From: DASPXY01 sp038227745
GTDB lineage: Bacteria; Planctomycetota; Planctomycetia; Gemmatales; Gemmataceae
Assembly (NCBI GenBank): GCA_038227745.1
Contig: JBBRPS010000002.1
Span: forward strand, 1 to 44,166
Length of the DNA stretch: 44,166 bases
Direction: 5' to 3'
Position numbers and translations under genes: made by a program. Positions within the stretch are counted from its first letter, which is position 1; every line of letters begins with the position of its first letter. A model generated the notes under the pieces. It saw only the letters and a program-made list of their open reading frames with translations, was not told the DNA's origin and made no database searches. Of this stretch, positions 15,102-22,880 are shown one piece after another.

Positions 15102-15460
15102 CCTTCGAGGACATCCCCGCGGGCGCTGCGGTCTTCGTGGACGCGAACGTCTTCGTGTACCCCTACGAGCCGTATCCCGTCTTCGGCTTCCGTTTTCGGC
15201 TCCGCCAACTTTCTCCTCGCGATCGTCCCGGCCGGCGGATAAAGTACAGTCTCAGCCAGAGGAAAGAGGCGTGGGTTGTGCCACGGGTTGGCCGCACTCC
15301 CTTGACGTCGAGTGTCATCATGGACTGGTGGCGGCCAACCCGTGCGGAGCGCCCGGCGGAGGCGGCGGCACGGGTTGGCCGCCCATCCGTCCAGGGTAAA
15401 GCCGGACGTCGAGGACGGCGGCCAACCCGTGGCACAACCCCGTCGCCCTCTCCAGGCTGA
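15098..15460 (+). pseudogene. PIN-domain (VapC-type) toxin, truncated
   Basis: Begins MTFEDIPAGAAVFVDANVFV, the first strand of a PIN ribonuclease with the catalytic Asp in VDANVFVY, then PYEPYPVFG. After about residue 28 (15182) the frame no longer resembles a PIN domain. The remaining acidic residues and helices are missing, and the frame enters a 168-bp inverted-repeat element at 15273-15440. The toxin is therefore disrupted and the DUF104 antitoxin upstream is an orphan. Confidence 0.7.
15273..15440. repeat. MITE-like element with nested inverted repeats
   Basis: Outer 23-bp perfect inverted repeats (15273-15295 and 15418-15440, gggttgtgccacgggttggc and onward) enclose an inner 16-bp inverted repeat (15330-15345 and 15368-15383, ggcggccaacccgtgc). 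All four arms share the core cgggttggccgc. No ORF inside. It sits between the toxin stub and the kinase gene. Confidence 0.75.
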
Positions 15461-15540
15461 AATCAAAACCTGTGCCGCGAGTCCCTTCCGGACAACGAGC
15501 GTCGCGGCACGTTCGCGCCCCGGACAACGAGGTCTTGACC

Positions 15541-18500
15541 ATGCCCGAGCCGAATCCGAACCGCCCCGCCGACCGCAACCTGCTGTTCGGCATCCTGGCT
15601 TTGCAGATGGACTTCATCACCCGCGACGCCCTCATCAAGGCGATGAACGCCTGGGTCCTGGAGAAGGCCAGGCCCCTCGGTCACATCCTTCAGGAGCACG
15701 GCGCCCTGCGCGAGGACGCCCGTGCCCTGCTGGAGGCGCTCGTGCAGAAGCACCTGGAGATGCACGGCGATGACGCGCACGCAAGCCTGGCGGCCGTCTC
15801 GTCCGTCGGCTCCGTGCGGCAGGAGCTGGAGCAGGTCGCCGACCCCGACCTGCACGCCAGCCTCGCCCACGTCTCCATGGCTCGCAAGGAAGAGGAAGAC
15901 CCCTACGCCTCGCGCGCGGCCTCGGTGGGTACGCCGACCTCGTCGGGGCTGCGGTTCCGCGTGCTGCGGCCGCACGCGAAAGGCGGCCTCGGCCAGGTGT
16001 CCGTTGCCCTGGACGAGGAGCTGCACCGCGAGGTGGCGCTCAAGGAGATTCAGGATCGCTACGCCGACGACCCGCACAGCCGCACGCGCTTCGTGCTGGA
16101 GGCGGAGGTGACGGGCGGCCTGGAGCACCCGGGCATTGTCCCCGTCTACGGGCTGGGCTGCTACGACGATGGCCGGCCGTTCTACGCGATGCGCTTCATC
16201 AGGGGCGACTCTCTCCAGGATGCCATCGCCAAGTTCCACCAGGCGGAGGGGCCGAAGCGTGATCCGGGCGAGCGAGCGCTGGCGCTGCGGGGGCTGCTGG
16301 GGCGGTTCGTGGCCGTGTGCAACGCCATCGCCTACGCCCATGCGCGCGGCGTGCTGCACCGCGATCTGAAGCCGGGTAACGTCATGCTCGGGAAGTACGG
16401 CGAGACCCTCGTCGTCGATTGGGGACTCGCCAAGGTCATGGGCCGCGGGCAGCTGCCAACGGAGCCCCCTGAGCCGTACCTGGTGCTGTCGTCGGCCGAT
16501 AGCGGGGCGCCCACGCAGATGGGGAGCGCCCTGGGCACGCCGCAGTTCATGTCGCCGGAGCAGGCGGCGGGGCGGCTGGACCTGCTCGGCCCGGCCAGCG
16601 ACGTCTACAGCCTCGGCGCCACGCTCTACCACCTGCTCACGGGCAAGGCCCCGTTCGAGGGGGCGGACGCCGGCGCGATCCTACAGAAGGTGCAGCAGGG
16701 CGAGTTCCCGGCGCCGCGACGGGTGAGCCGGGCGGTGGCGGCGGCGCTGGAGGCGGTCTGCCTGAAGGCGATGGCGCTCAGGCCGGAGGAGCGGTATGCG
16801 TCGGCGCGAGCGCTGGCCGACGACGTGGAGCACTGGCTGGCCGACGAGCCGGTCACGGCTTACCGTGAGCCGCTGCTTCGTCGCGTGGGGCGCTGGCGCC
16901 GGCGGCACCCCGCCACGACGGCGACCTTGCTGGTGACTCTCCTGCTGGCGGGCGGCGGGTGGCTGTGGTTGGAGTGGGACCGCCAGGGGCGGCGCGAGGA
17001 GACGGGGCGGCGACTCAACCTGGCGCTGGGCAAGGCCGAGCAGTTGCGCGACCAGGCCCGCAAGATCGCCCTGGACGAGCCGGCGCGTGCGGAGGTGGCG
17101 GTGGCGTTGTGGAAGCAGGGGCTGGCGGCCGTGGAGGAGGCGGAAGGCGTGCTCGCCACCGGGCTCGCGGACGAGACCCTACGGCGGGAGGTGGGTGCGC
17201 TGCGGGGAGAGCTGGAAAAGGCTGCGGGGGCGGCGGCAGCGACCCTGGCGCAACTGCGCAAAAACGCGAAGCTCCGGGCCGACACCGAGAACGCGCCGCT
17301 GCTGGCTCTCCTCACGCAGGACGGCCGGTTAGATTACCGGTCTGCCGACGAGGCCTTCGCGCGGGCCTTCCGGGAGTACGGTATGGACATCCGGGCATCG
17401 AGTCCGGAGGCGGTGGAACGCTGGCTGCGGCAGTGCCCGGCGCACATGGTCGAGCCGCTTGTCGTGGCGCTGAACGACTGGGAGCAGTATGCGGTCTCGG
17501 CGAAAGAGCGCGAGCGGCTGCGCCAGGTACTCCGACGCGTGGACCAAGATCCCTGGCGACAGCAGTTGCGTGACGCCCTGGTGCGGAAAGACGCTGCTCG
17601 GCTGCGCGCGTTGGCTGCCGAGGCAAAAGGCAAGAGCCTCCCCGCACCGGTCCTCGCCGACCTGGGGCAAGCCTTGCTCCGCCAGAAGGAGACAGCCCTC
17701 GCCGTGGACCTGCTGCGGCGGGCGCAGAGCGCTTACCCGGCGGATTTCCGCGTTCACTTCTCCTTGGGGGCGAGCCTGGTGGCGCTGAAAGCGGGGCGGC
17801 CCGCCTCGCTGGAGGAGGCGGTTGGTTGCATGCGTGCGGCACTGGCCCGGCGACCAGAAACCAGCTTCGCGCACAGTAGCCTCGCCCACGTCCTGCTGGA
17901 GAAGAAGGACGTGGCGGGGGCCATCGCCGCCTGCCGCAAGGCCATCGCACTCGACCCCAACTACGCACCCGCCCACAACGAGCTCGGCACCGCCTTGGCA
18001 GACAAAAAGGACGTGGCGGGGGCCATCGCTGCCTTCCGCAAGGCCATCGCACTCGACCCCAATCTCGCAGGGGTCCACAGCAACCTCGGCATCGCGCTTG
18101 CGGACAAGAAGGACCTGGTGGGGGCCATCGCCGCCTACCGCAAGGCCATCCACCTTGACCCCAACTTCGCAGGGGCCCACCACGGCCTCGGCAACGCCCT
18201 GCGCGAGAAGCAGGATCTGGCGGGGGCCATCGCCGCCTATCGCAAGGCCATCCACCTCGACCCCGACTACGCACCGGCCCACTCCAGCCTCGGCGCCGCC
18301 CTGCACGTGAAGAAGGACGTGGCGGGGGCCATCGCCGCCTACCGCAAGGCCATCGAACTCGACCCCAAACTCCCACAGGCCCACTACAACCTCGGCGCCG
18401 CCCTGCGGGAGAAGAAGGACCTTGCGGGGGCCATCGCCGCCTGCCGCAGGGCCATCGCACTCGACCCGAACCTCGCACCCGCCTACAGCAACCTCGGCAT

Positions 18501-19266
18501 CGCCCTGTATGAGAAGAAGGACCTGGCGGGGGCCATCGCCGCCTACCGCAAGGCCATCGAACTCGAACCCAAATACACACGCGACCACTACAACATCGGC
18601 CTCGCCCTGCGCGACAAGGGCCACTTCACCGAATCACTCGCTAGCTTCCGGCGCTTCCACACGCTCGCTTCTGGGCACCCAGCATGGAAGGAACTTGCCG
18701 CCAAGGCCGTCCGCGAAGCCGAGCAACTGGTCGCCCTCGAAAGCAAACTAACCGCCGTCCTCAAGGGGGAAGCCCAACCGACAGACGCTGCCGAGGGAGT
18801 CCTGCTCGCGGGTGTCTGCCAGCAAGAATACAAGCGGCTGTATACCGCTTCAGCCCGCCTTTACGCCGCGGCCTTCGCCGCCGACCCCAAACTGCAAGAT
18901 GTCGAAAATACCTCTCATCGGTACAATGCCGCCTGTGCTGCGACCTTGGCGGCTGCGGGCGAAGGTGAAGATGCCGCGAAACTCACTGACAAGGAGCGCT
19001 CACGTTGGCGGCAACAGGCCCTTGACTGGCTACGTGCCGACCTGGCCCTGTGCGTCAAGCTGGCGGGAGACGGCAGTGCCAAAACGAAAGTTCAGCTCCA
19101 GACGACTCTCCAGCACTGGCAACGCGACACGGACCTGGCGAGCGTGCGCGACGAAGCCGCCCTGGCCCGTCTGCCCGAAACCGAGCGCACCGCGTGGCAA
19201 CAACTCTGGACGGACGTGGCCGCGACCCTCAAGAAGGCGCGCGGCGTGGGGAAGTCCGCGAAGTGA
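15541..19266 (+). CDS. Ser/Thr protein kinase with membrane helix and TPR domain
   Basis: 1241 residues. The N-terminal ~135 residues are planctomycete-specific (RNLLFGILALQMDFITRDAL). The kinase domain spans ~136-440: glycine loop AKGGLGQVSVA, Lys in VALKEI, HRDLKPGN catalytic loop, DWG in place of DFG, and GTPQFMSPEQ in the activation segment. One membrane helix follows at about 460-480 (TATLLVTLLLAGGGWLWLEW), then a coiled-coil-like region, then eight TPRs (774-1045), and a helical C-terminal domain. The C-terminal TPR part is probably extracytoplasmic. Such kinases act with ECF sigma factors in planctomycete signalling, but no sigma gene is adjacent. ATG 15541 chosen; the frame opens at 15472 without support. 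Confidence 0.93.
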   Translation: MPEPNPNRPADRNLLFGILALQMDFITRDALIKAMNAWVLEKARPLGHILQEHGALREDARALLEALVQKHLEMHGDDAHASLAAVSSVGSVRQELEQVADPDLHASLAHVSMARKEEEDPYASRAASVGTPTSSGLRFRVLRPHAKGGLGQVSVALDEELHREVALKEIQDRYADDPHSRTRFVLEAEVTGGLEHPGIVPVYGLGCYDDGRPFYAMRFIRGDSLQDAIAKFHQAEGPKRDPGERALALRGLLGRFVAVCNAIAYAHARGVLHRDLKPGNVMLGKYGETLVVDWGLAKVMGRGQLPTEPPEPYLVLSSADSGAPTQMGSALGTPQFMSPEQAAGRLDLLGPASDVYSLGATLYHLLTGKAPFEGADAGAILQKVQQGEFPAPRRVSRAVAAALEAVCLKAMALRPEERYASARALADDVEHWLADEPVTAYREPLLRRVGRWRRRHPATTATLLVTLLLAGGGWLWLEWDRQGRREETGRRLNLALGKAEQLRDQARKIALDEPARAEVAVALWKQGLAAVEEAEGVLATGLADETLRREVGALRGELEKAAGAAAATLAQLRKNAKLRADTENAPLLALLTQDGRLDYRSADEAFARAFREYGMDIRASSPEAVERWLRQCPAHMVEPLVVALNDWEQYAVSAKERERLRQVLRRVDQDPWRQQLRDALVRKDAARLRALAAEAKGKSLPAPVLADLGQALLRQKETALAVDLLRRAQSAYPADFRVHFSLGASLVALKAGRPASLEEAVGCMRAALARRPETSFAHSSLAHVLLEKKDVAGAIAACRKAIALDPNYAPAHNELGTALADKKDVAGAIAAFRKAIALDPNLAGVHSNLGIALADKKDLVGAIAAYRKAIHLDPNFAGAHHGLGNALREKQDLAGAIAAYRKAIHLDPDYAPAHSSLGAALHVKKDVAGAIAAYRKAIELDPKLPQAHYNLGAALREKKDLAGAIAACRRAIALDPNLAPAYSNLGIALYEKKDLAGAIAAYRKAIELEPKYTRDHYNIGLALRDKGHFTESLASFRRFHTLASGHPAWKELAAKAVREAEQLVALESKLTAVLKGEAQPTDAAEGVLLAGVCQQEYKRLYTASARLYAAAFAADPKLQDVENTSHRYNAACAATLAAAGEGEDAAKLTDKERSRWRQQALDWLRADLALCVKLAGDGSAKTKVQLQTTLQHWQRDTDLASVRDEAALARLPETERTAWQQLWTDVAATLKKARGVGKSAK
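17860..18675 (+). repeat. tandem 102-bp repeats encoding TPRs
   Basis: Eight consecutive 34-codon units start at 17860, 17962, 18064, 18166, 18268, 18370, 18472 and 18574. Units 1-7 are nearly identical at DNA level over the core that encodes DVAGAIAAYRKAI; unit 8 is diverged. This points to recent expansion or gene conversion. Confidence 0.9.
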
Positions 19267-19489
19267 CCCCACCCGCTTCGGCCCCGGCGGGCAGAGTGGG
19301 GCCGGTCCCTGGGCTCGTTCCTGCGGCTGGATTCACCTTGACGGCCTCCCTCCCTTGAGACACGATGGGCAGAAGGGAAAGATGATCACCGACATCCGTC
19401 TTTATCGACGCTGATCGAAGCGACAGGTCTGCCCTTTCTTCTCTTTCGGCCTACCGTCGGGTTGATGACAGGGAAAGCGTGGCTGTACG

Positions 19490-19714
19490 ATGGTGACGAT
19501 TACCTTTGCGGACCGCGACACGGAGAAGCGAGCCCTGGCTTTTCTCCTTGGCCGCTTCTCGGGGCGCGTCCTCCGCTCCGGCGAGCACCTGGTCCCCGAG
19601 GCCGCCCTGGAAGCCCTCGCCGACCAGAACATCCCCTTCACCGTCAAGGGCAAGACGACGTATGAGCAGCAAGTGGCGGCGATTCGAGGTGCTGCTCCCT
19701 CTCCAGTTCAATGA
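19490..19714 (+). CDS. small protein, first gene of an overlapping pair
   Basis: 74 residues: MVTITFADRDTEKRALAFLL, then GRFSGRVLRSGEHLVPEAAL, EALADQNIPFTVKGKTTYEQ and a short tail. I recall close relatives in other planctomycetes and cyanobacteria as conserved hypotheticals next to the same downstream gene. An alpha/beta fold with no catalytic motif. Size, charge and 53-bp overlap with the next gene are antitoxin-like, but this is inference. The ribosome site is weak. Confidence 0.65.
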   Translation: MVTITFADRDTEKRALAFLLGRFSGRVLRSGEHLVPEAALEALADQNIPFTVKGKTTYEQQVAAIRGAAPSPVQ

Positions 19715-19982
19715 CGGGCGCGAAGTGCCGTCCGAGTGGCTCGCCGAAGCGGTTCTGGAAATCGTGGATCACTTCGGGTCCGTCAGCTACGAGACCCAGA
19801 AGGTGGAAGGTCACTGGCGGCACAGCGGGGTGGTCTACCGCGATAACCTCGTGAAGCTGGTCGTCGATGTCCCCGACTCCGTCAAGCAGCGGCGCTGGAT
19901 GAAAGAGTTCAAGACCCGCTGGAAAGCCCGGCTGCAGCAACTCGAATTATGGATGGTGAGTTACCGCATCGAGATCGAATAA
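19662..19982 (+). CDS. small protein, second gene of an overlapping pair
   Basis: 106 residues from ATG 19662. The body reads RRFEVLLPLQFNDGREVPSE, then VLEIVDHFGSVSYETQKVEG, WRHSGVVYRDNLVKLVVDVP and FKTRWKARLQQLELWMVSYR ending IEIE. It resembles a widespread ~100-residue family (FEVLLPLxFNDGxxV ... RFGxxS.ET ... YxDxLVRxxVDVxD ... KxRFQQLxIWxxSYxIE) with no assigned function. It overlaps the preceding gene by 53 bp in another frame, so the pair is almost certainly co-expressed. It could be a toxin-like partner; nothing in the sequence proves activity. Confidence 0.75.
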   Translation: MSSKWRRFEVLLPLQFNDGREVPSEWLAEAVLEIVDHFGSVSYETQKVEGHWRHSGVVYRDNLVKLVVDVPDSVKQRRWMKEFKTRWKARLQQLELWMVSYRIEIE

Positions 19983-20092
19983 GCGAACCCGGAACGCCGC
20001 CGAGGCGGCCAGGGACGTGCGAGAACTGCCCGCGACACCGCCGCTGAAACCCCGACCGCGATCGGATAGACTGGCCGGTAGGAGGTGACGCC

Positions 20093-20830
20093 ATGCCGAT
20101 CCACGACTGGACCCGCGTCAGCGACGGGACGTTCCACGCCTTTCATGTGAGTTGGGTGTCCGCGATTCAGGAGGCCCTGAATGATGGCCTCCTGCCGCCC
20201 GCGTACTACGCACAGGCGGAGCAGGTCGCCGGTCCACTCGGCCCCGACGTGCTGACCCTGCAGACCAACGGGTCCCCGGACGGCGAGACGGCCGAACCGG
20301 GCGGGCTCGCGGTCGCCACCGCCCCGCCGCGACCGCGCCTGGTCGGCGAAACCGTGATGGATGACTACGTCTCCAAGCGCCGTACCATCATCATCCGGCA
20401 CACCAGTGGCGATCGCATCGTCGCCCTGGCGGAGATCCTCTCTCCGGGAAACAAGGGCAGTCGCCATGCGCTGCGATCGTTCGTGGACAAGGCCGTCGAG
20501 GCCCTGTACCGGGGGTATCACCTCCTCGTCGTGGACCTGTTCCCGCCGACGCGGCGCGACCCGCAGGGCATCCACGCGGCGATCTGGCAGGAGATCAGCG
20601 ACGACCCGTTCGAGCTGCCCGCGGGCGCGCCGCTGACCCTCGCCGCGTACTCGGCCGGGTCGGTCAAGCGGGCCTACGTCGAGCCGACCGCGGTCGGCCG
20701 GGTGCTGCTGGAGATGCCGCTGTTCCTGGAACCGGACATTTACGTGAACGTGCCCCTGGAGGCGACGTACCAGGCCGCCTACCGCGGCGTCCCCCGGCGC
20801 TGGAAACCGGTGCTGGAGTCAACCGCGTGA
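20093..20830 (+). CDS. DUF4058 family protein
   Basis: 245 residues starting MPIHDWTRVSDGTFHAFHVS, with SAIQEALNDGLLPPAYYAQAEQ and later TSGDRIVALAEILSPGNKGS. This is the DUF4058 pattern seen in many copies in planctomycete and cyanobacterial genomes. The ILSPxNK and following acidic/His residues recall restriction-nuclease-like folds, but no function is established. Strong ribosome site aggaggtg ahead of ATG 20093. Single-gene unit; a repeat copy of the nucleotidyltransferase leader follows 109 bp downstream. Confidence 0.85.
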   Translation: MPIHDWTRVSDGTFHAFHVSWVSAIQEALNDGLLPPAYYAQAEQVAGPLGPDVLTLQTNGSPDGETAEPGGLAVATAPPRPRLVGETVMDDYVSKRRTIIIRHTSGDRIVALAEILSPGNKGSRHALRSFVDKAVEALYRGYHLLVVDLFPPTRRDPQGIHAAIWQEISDDPFELPAGAPLTLAAYSAGSVKRAYVEPTAVGRVLLEMPLFLEPDIYVNVPLEATYQAAYRGVPRRWKPVLESTA

Positions 20831-20938
20831 CCGGGCCGGCCGAATCCGCGGCGAGGGTCAATGGCGCGCCCGTCCGTAACGGCGAAGTCGGGCATCGTGG
20901 CGGTTGTGTCCGGGCGGCCGCGCGGCTCTGACTCATTC

Positions 20939-21069
20939 ACGGGATTCCCCCGTGGCCCCGCGCCGCGTTGAATGGGCGCGCCTCATCGGAAGCGTCGTGA
21001 CCGGCCACGTCCGCAAAAGCTCCGACATCGACTTACACGTCTTCACCGACACGGTCGGCCTGGTGGCCG
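20939..21069 (+). repeat. partial, internally deleted duplicate of the 10.8-11.2 kb nucleotidyltransferase region
   Basis: 20939-20977 repeats the leader at 10819-10857 (acgggattcccccgtggccc and onward, one mismatch). It is joined directly to a copy of 11155-11247 that encodes RLIGSVVTGHVRKSSDIDLH and VFTDTVGLV, about ten mismatches from the original. Some 300 bp between the two blocks are missing. The catalytic GS-x-DxD region is retained but the gene is not complete. Confidence 0.85.
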
Positions 21070-21202
21070 GAGGGCGGCGCGCCGGCGGAGGTTTTTTTCC
21101 TTTGACCGCCGGGTGGTGCGCGACTACGATCGGAACCGCGTGAGGTCGGCGGCCCGACTGTCGCCGGCAGGGATGGCACGTGGCCCCGGGTCGTTCTCTC
21201 CC

Positions 21203-21811
21203 ATGATTGCCGTCGATTGCCCGCGCTGCGGGCGCACCTGGTACAGTGACGAGGAAGAGGCCGGCAAGGTCCGACTCTGCTCGGACTGCGCCCGTCACCT
21301 GCGCGACCAGCGGCGTGGTTTTGTCCTGCAATTCGACGCCTTCGCGATCACCGCGCTGGTCTTGCTCGGCGTGGACCTCTTCCTGATCCTCCTCGCCGCC
21401 CTGGTTCCGGAGCCGTTCGGCGTCCTCCTCCTGGTCTACGGCGGCATCCTCCTACTCGGCGGCGTGACGCTGTTCCGCGTGCTGAGCTGGGAGCACTGGC
21501 ACCTGAGCGACGTGGACTGGACGGTGGCGCGCTGGGCGGTGCTGGCGGCGCTGATGGGGCTGGCGTGCGTGCTGGCGTACTTCTCCCTCGTCCCGTCCAC
21601 GCGCCACGCCTTTCCCGACGGCAGGAGGAGCGAGGGGGAAGCGCGGCCCGTCCCGGGGCGGGTGTCATCCCGAGTCTATTGGTGTTCCCCAGGCCCTCTC
21701 TACTGGAGCTGTTGGAATGGATCGGCAACCCCTTCTCGCGTCGTCCCCGAGCCGGTCACTCCGGCGACCGCTCGCTCTGTTGCTCCTGGTTCTTGCCGGC
21801 TGCAGTCGTGA
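21203..21811 (+). CDS. zinc-ribbon membrane protein with overrun C-terminus
   Basis: Starts MIAVDCPRCGRTWYSDEEEA with a four-cysteine ribbon (CPRCG ... CSDCA), then three hydrophobic segments (ITALVLLGVDLFLILLAALV, VLLLVYGGILLLGGVTLF, WAVLAALMGLACVLAYFSLV). The architecture is common in planctomycetes: cytoplasmic zinc ribbon plus membrane helices, function unknown. After about residue 132 (21600) the sequence loses protein character and overlaps the next gene by 95 bp, so the native stop has probably been lost by a frameshift. ATG 21173 is an alternative start. Confidence 0.6.
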   Translation: MIAVDCPRCGRTWYSDEEEAGKVRLCSDCARHLRDQRRGFVLQFDAFAITALVLLGVDLFLILLAALVPEPFGVLLLVYGGILLLGGVTLFRVLSWEHWHLSDVDWTVARWAVLAALMGLACVLAYFSLVPSTRHAFPDGRRSEGEARPVPGRVSSRVYWCSPGPLYWSCWNGSATPSRVVPEPVTPATARSVAPGSCRLQS

Positions 21812-22706
21812 CCAGGGTCAACCGCCACCGGCGCAGGGCGGGAAGGACGGGCCTTTCCCCTTGACCGAGGCGCGGCGCGGCTTGAAGACCCGGCTCGCCC
21901 GGGAGGAGTCCGCCCGGACGCGCGTGGCGAACCCGCCCGCGAACCTGTTCCGCACCGTCCGCTACGACGCCCCGCTCGGCAAGATGGCCGCCTACCTCAG
22001 CCCGGATCCGAAAGACGGCAAGAAACACCCGGCCATCATCTGGATCACCGGCGGCGACTGCAACACGATCTACCAGGGCTGCTGGAAGGAAGGGCCGCCG
22101 CAGAACGACCAGTCCGCCAGCGCCTTCCGCAAGGCCGGGATCCTCATGATGTTCCCATCGCTGCGTGGCGGCAACGACAACCCGGGGGTGCGCGAGGGCT
22201 TTCTCGGCGAGGTGGACGACGTGCTGGCCGCGGCGGCCTACCTCGGCAAGCAGGAGTTCGTCGATCCGAACCGTATTTACCTCGGCGGCCACAGCACCGG
22301 CGGCACCCTCGTCCTCCTCGCCGCCGAAAGTTCCGACCGCTTCCGCGCCGTCTTCTCCTTCGGCCCGGTGGACGACGTCGCCGGCTACCCCGCCGAGTAC
22401 CAGCCCTTCAACGTCTCCGACCGGCAGGAAGTAAAACTTCGGTCCCCCCTCCACTGGCTCGCGTCGGTCCGTGTGCCGGTGTTCGTCTTCGAGGGCAGCG
22501 CGCGCGGGAACGTGCATTGTCTGCAAACGATGGCCCGGGCCTCGACCAACCCCAACGTCCATTTCCTGCCGGTGCGGGGCGCGGACCATTTCAGCCTGCT
22601 CGCCCCGACGACGCGCCTCATCGCGTCCAAGATTTTGCGCGACGACGGCGCGCGGACCAACCTAACTTTCACCGAGGAGGAAGTGAACCGGGTCGCCGGG
22701 AAGTGA
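21717..22706 (+). CDS. lipoprotein alpha/beta hydrolase (prolyl oligopeptidase-like)
   Basis: 329 residues. Lipoprotein signal with RRPLALLLLVLAGC (lipobox LAGC). The hydrolase core has an oxyanion-region ITGGDCNTIY, the nucleophile elbow GHSTGG (catalytic Ser) and a C-terminal GADHFSLL supplying the His. A likely Asp or Glu acid lies in VFVFEGSARGN. Probably an esterase or peptidase anchored facing the periplasm. Ribosome site ggag 9 nt before ATG 21717. It converges on the VOC gene, with a 34-bp-arm hairpin between them. Confidence 0.85.
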   Translation: MDRQPLLASSPSRSLRRPLALLLLVLAGCSRDQGQPPPAQGGKDGPFPLTEARRGLKTRLAREESARTRVANPPANLFRTVRYDAPLGKMAAYLSPDPKDGKKHPAIIWITGGDCNTIYQGCWKEGPPQNDQSASAFRKAGILMMFPSLRGGNDNPGVREGFLGEVDDVLAAAAYLGKQEFVDPNRIYLGGHSTGGTLVLLAAESSDRFRAVFSFGPVDDVAGYPAEYQPFNVSDRQEVKLRSPLHWLASVRVPVFVFEGSARGNVHCLQTMARASTNPNVHFLPVRGADHFSLLAPTTRLIASKILRDDGARTNLTFTEEEVNRVAGK

Positions 22707-22771
22707 GAATGTGTTCCAGAAGGGGGAAAGCGCGGCTGACAGAGCCGTGGCACAAGGAAACGTAAACCGCT

Positions 22772-22880
22772 CTAGTGGGTCGTCAATCTTCATTTGACGG
22801 GTAACGAAACCCGTAGGTCGTTCCCTCGCTTGCGCTTCGGGCTTGTGTTACCCGTCAAATGAAGATTGACGACCCACTAG
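22772..22880. repeat. long intergenic inverted repeat (34-bp arms)
   Basis: Perfect 34-bp arms 22772-22805 and 22847-22880 (ctagtgggtcgtcaatcttc and onward) with a 41-nt loop containing ccctcgcttgcgcttcgggc. It lies between convergent genes and could terminate both; the minus-strand gene's TAG stop lies in the right arm. The loop motif recurs at 35.65-35.74 kb. Confidence 0.9.

Noticed and set aside
17860..18675. Regular 102-bp repeats as a possible CRISPR-like array
   Set aside because: In-frame TPR codons inside the kinase gene with no spacers.
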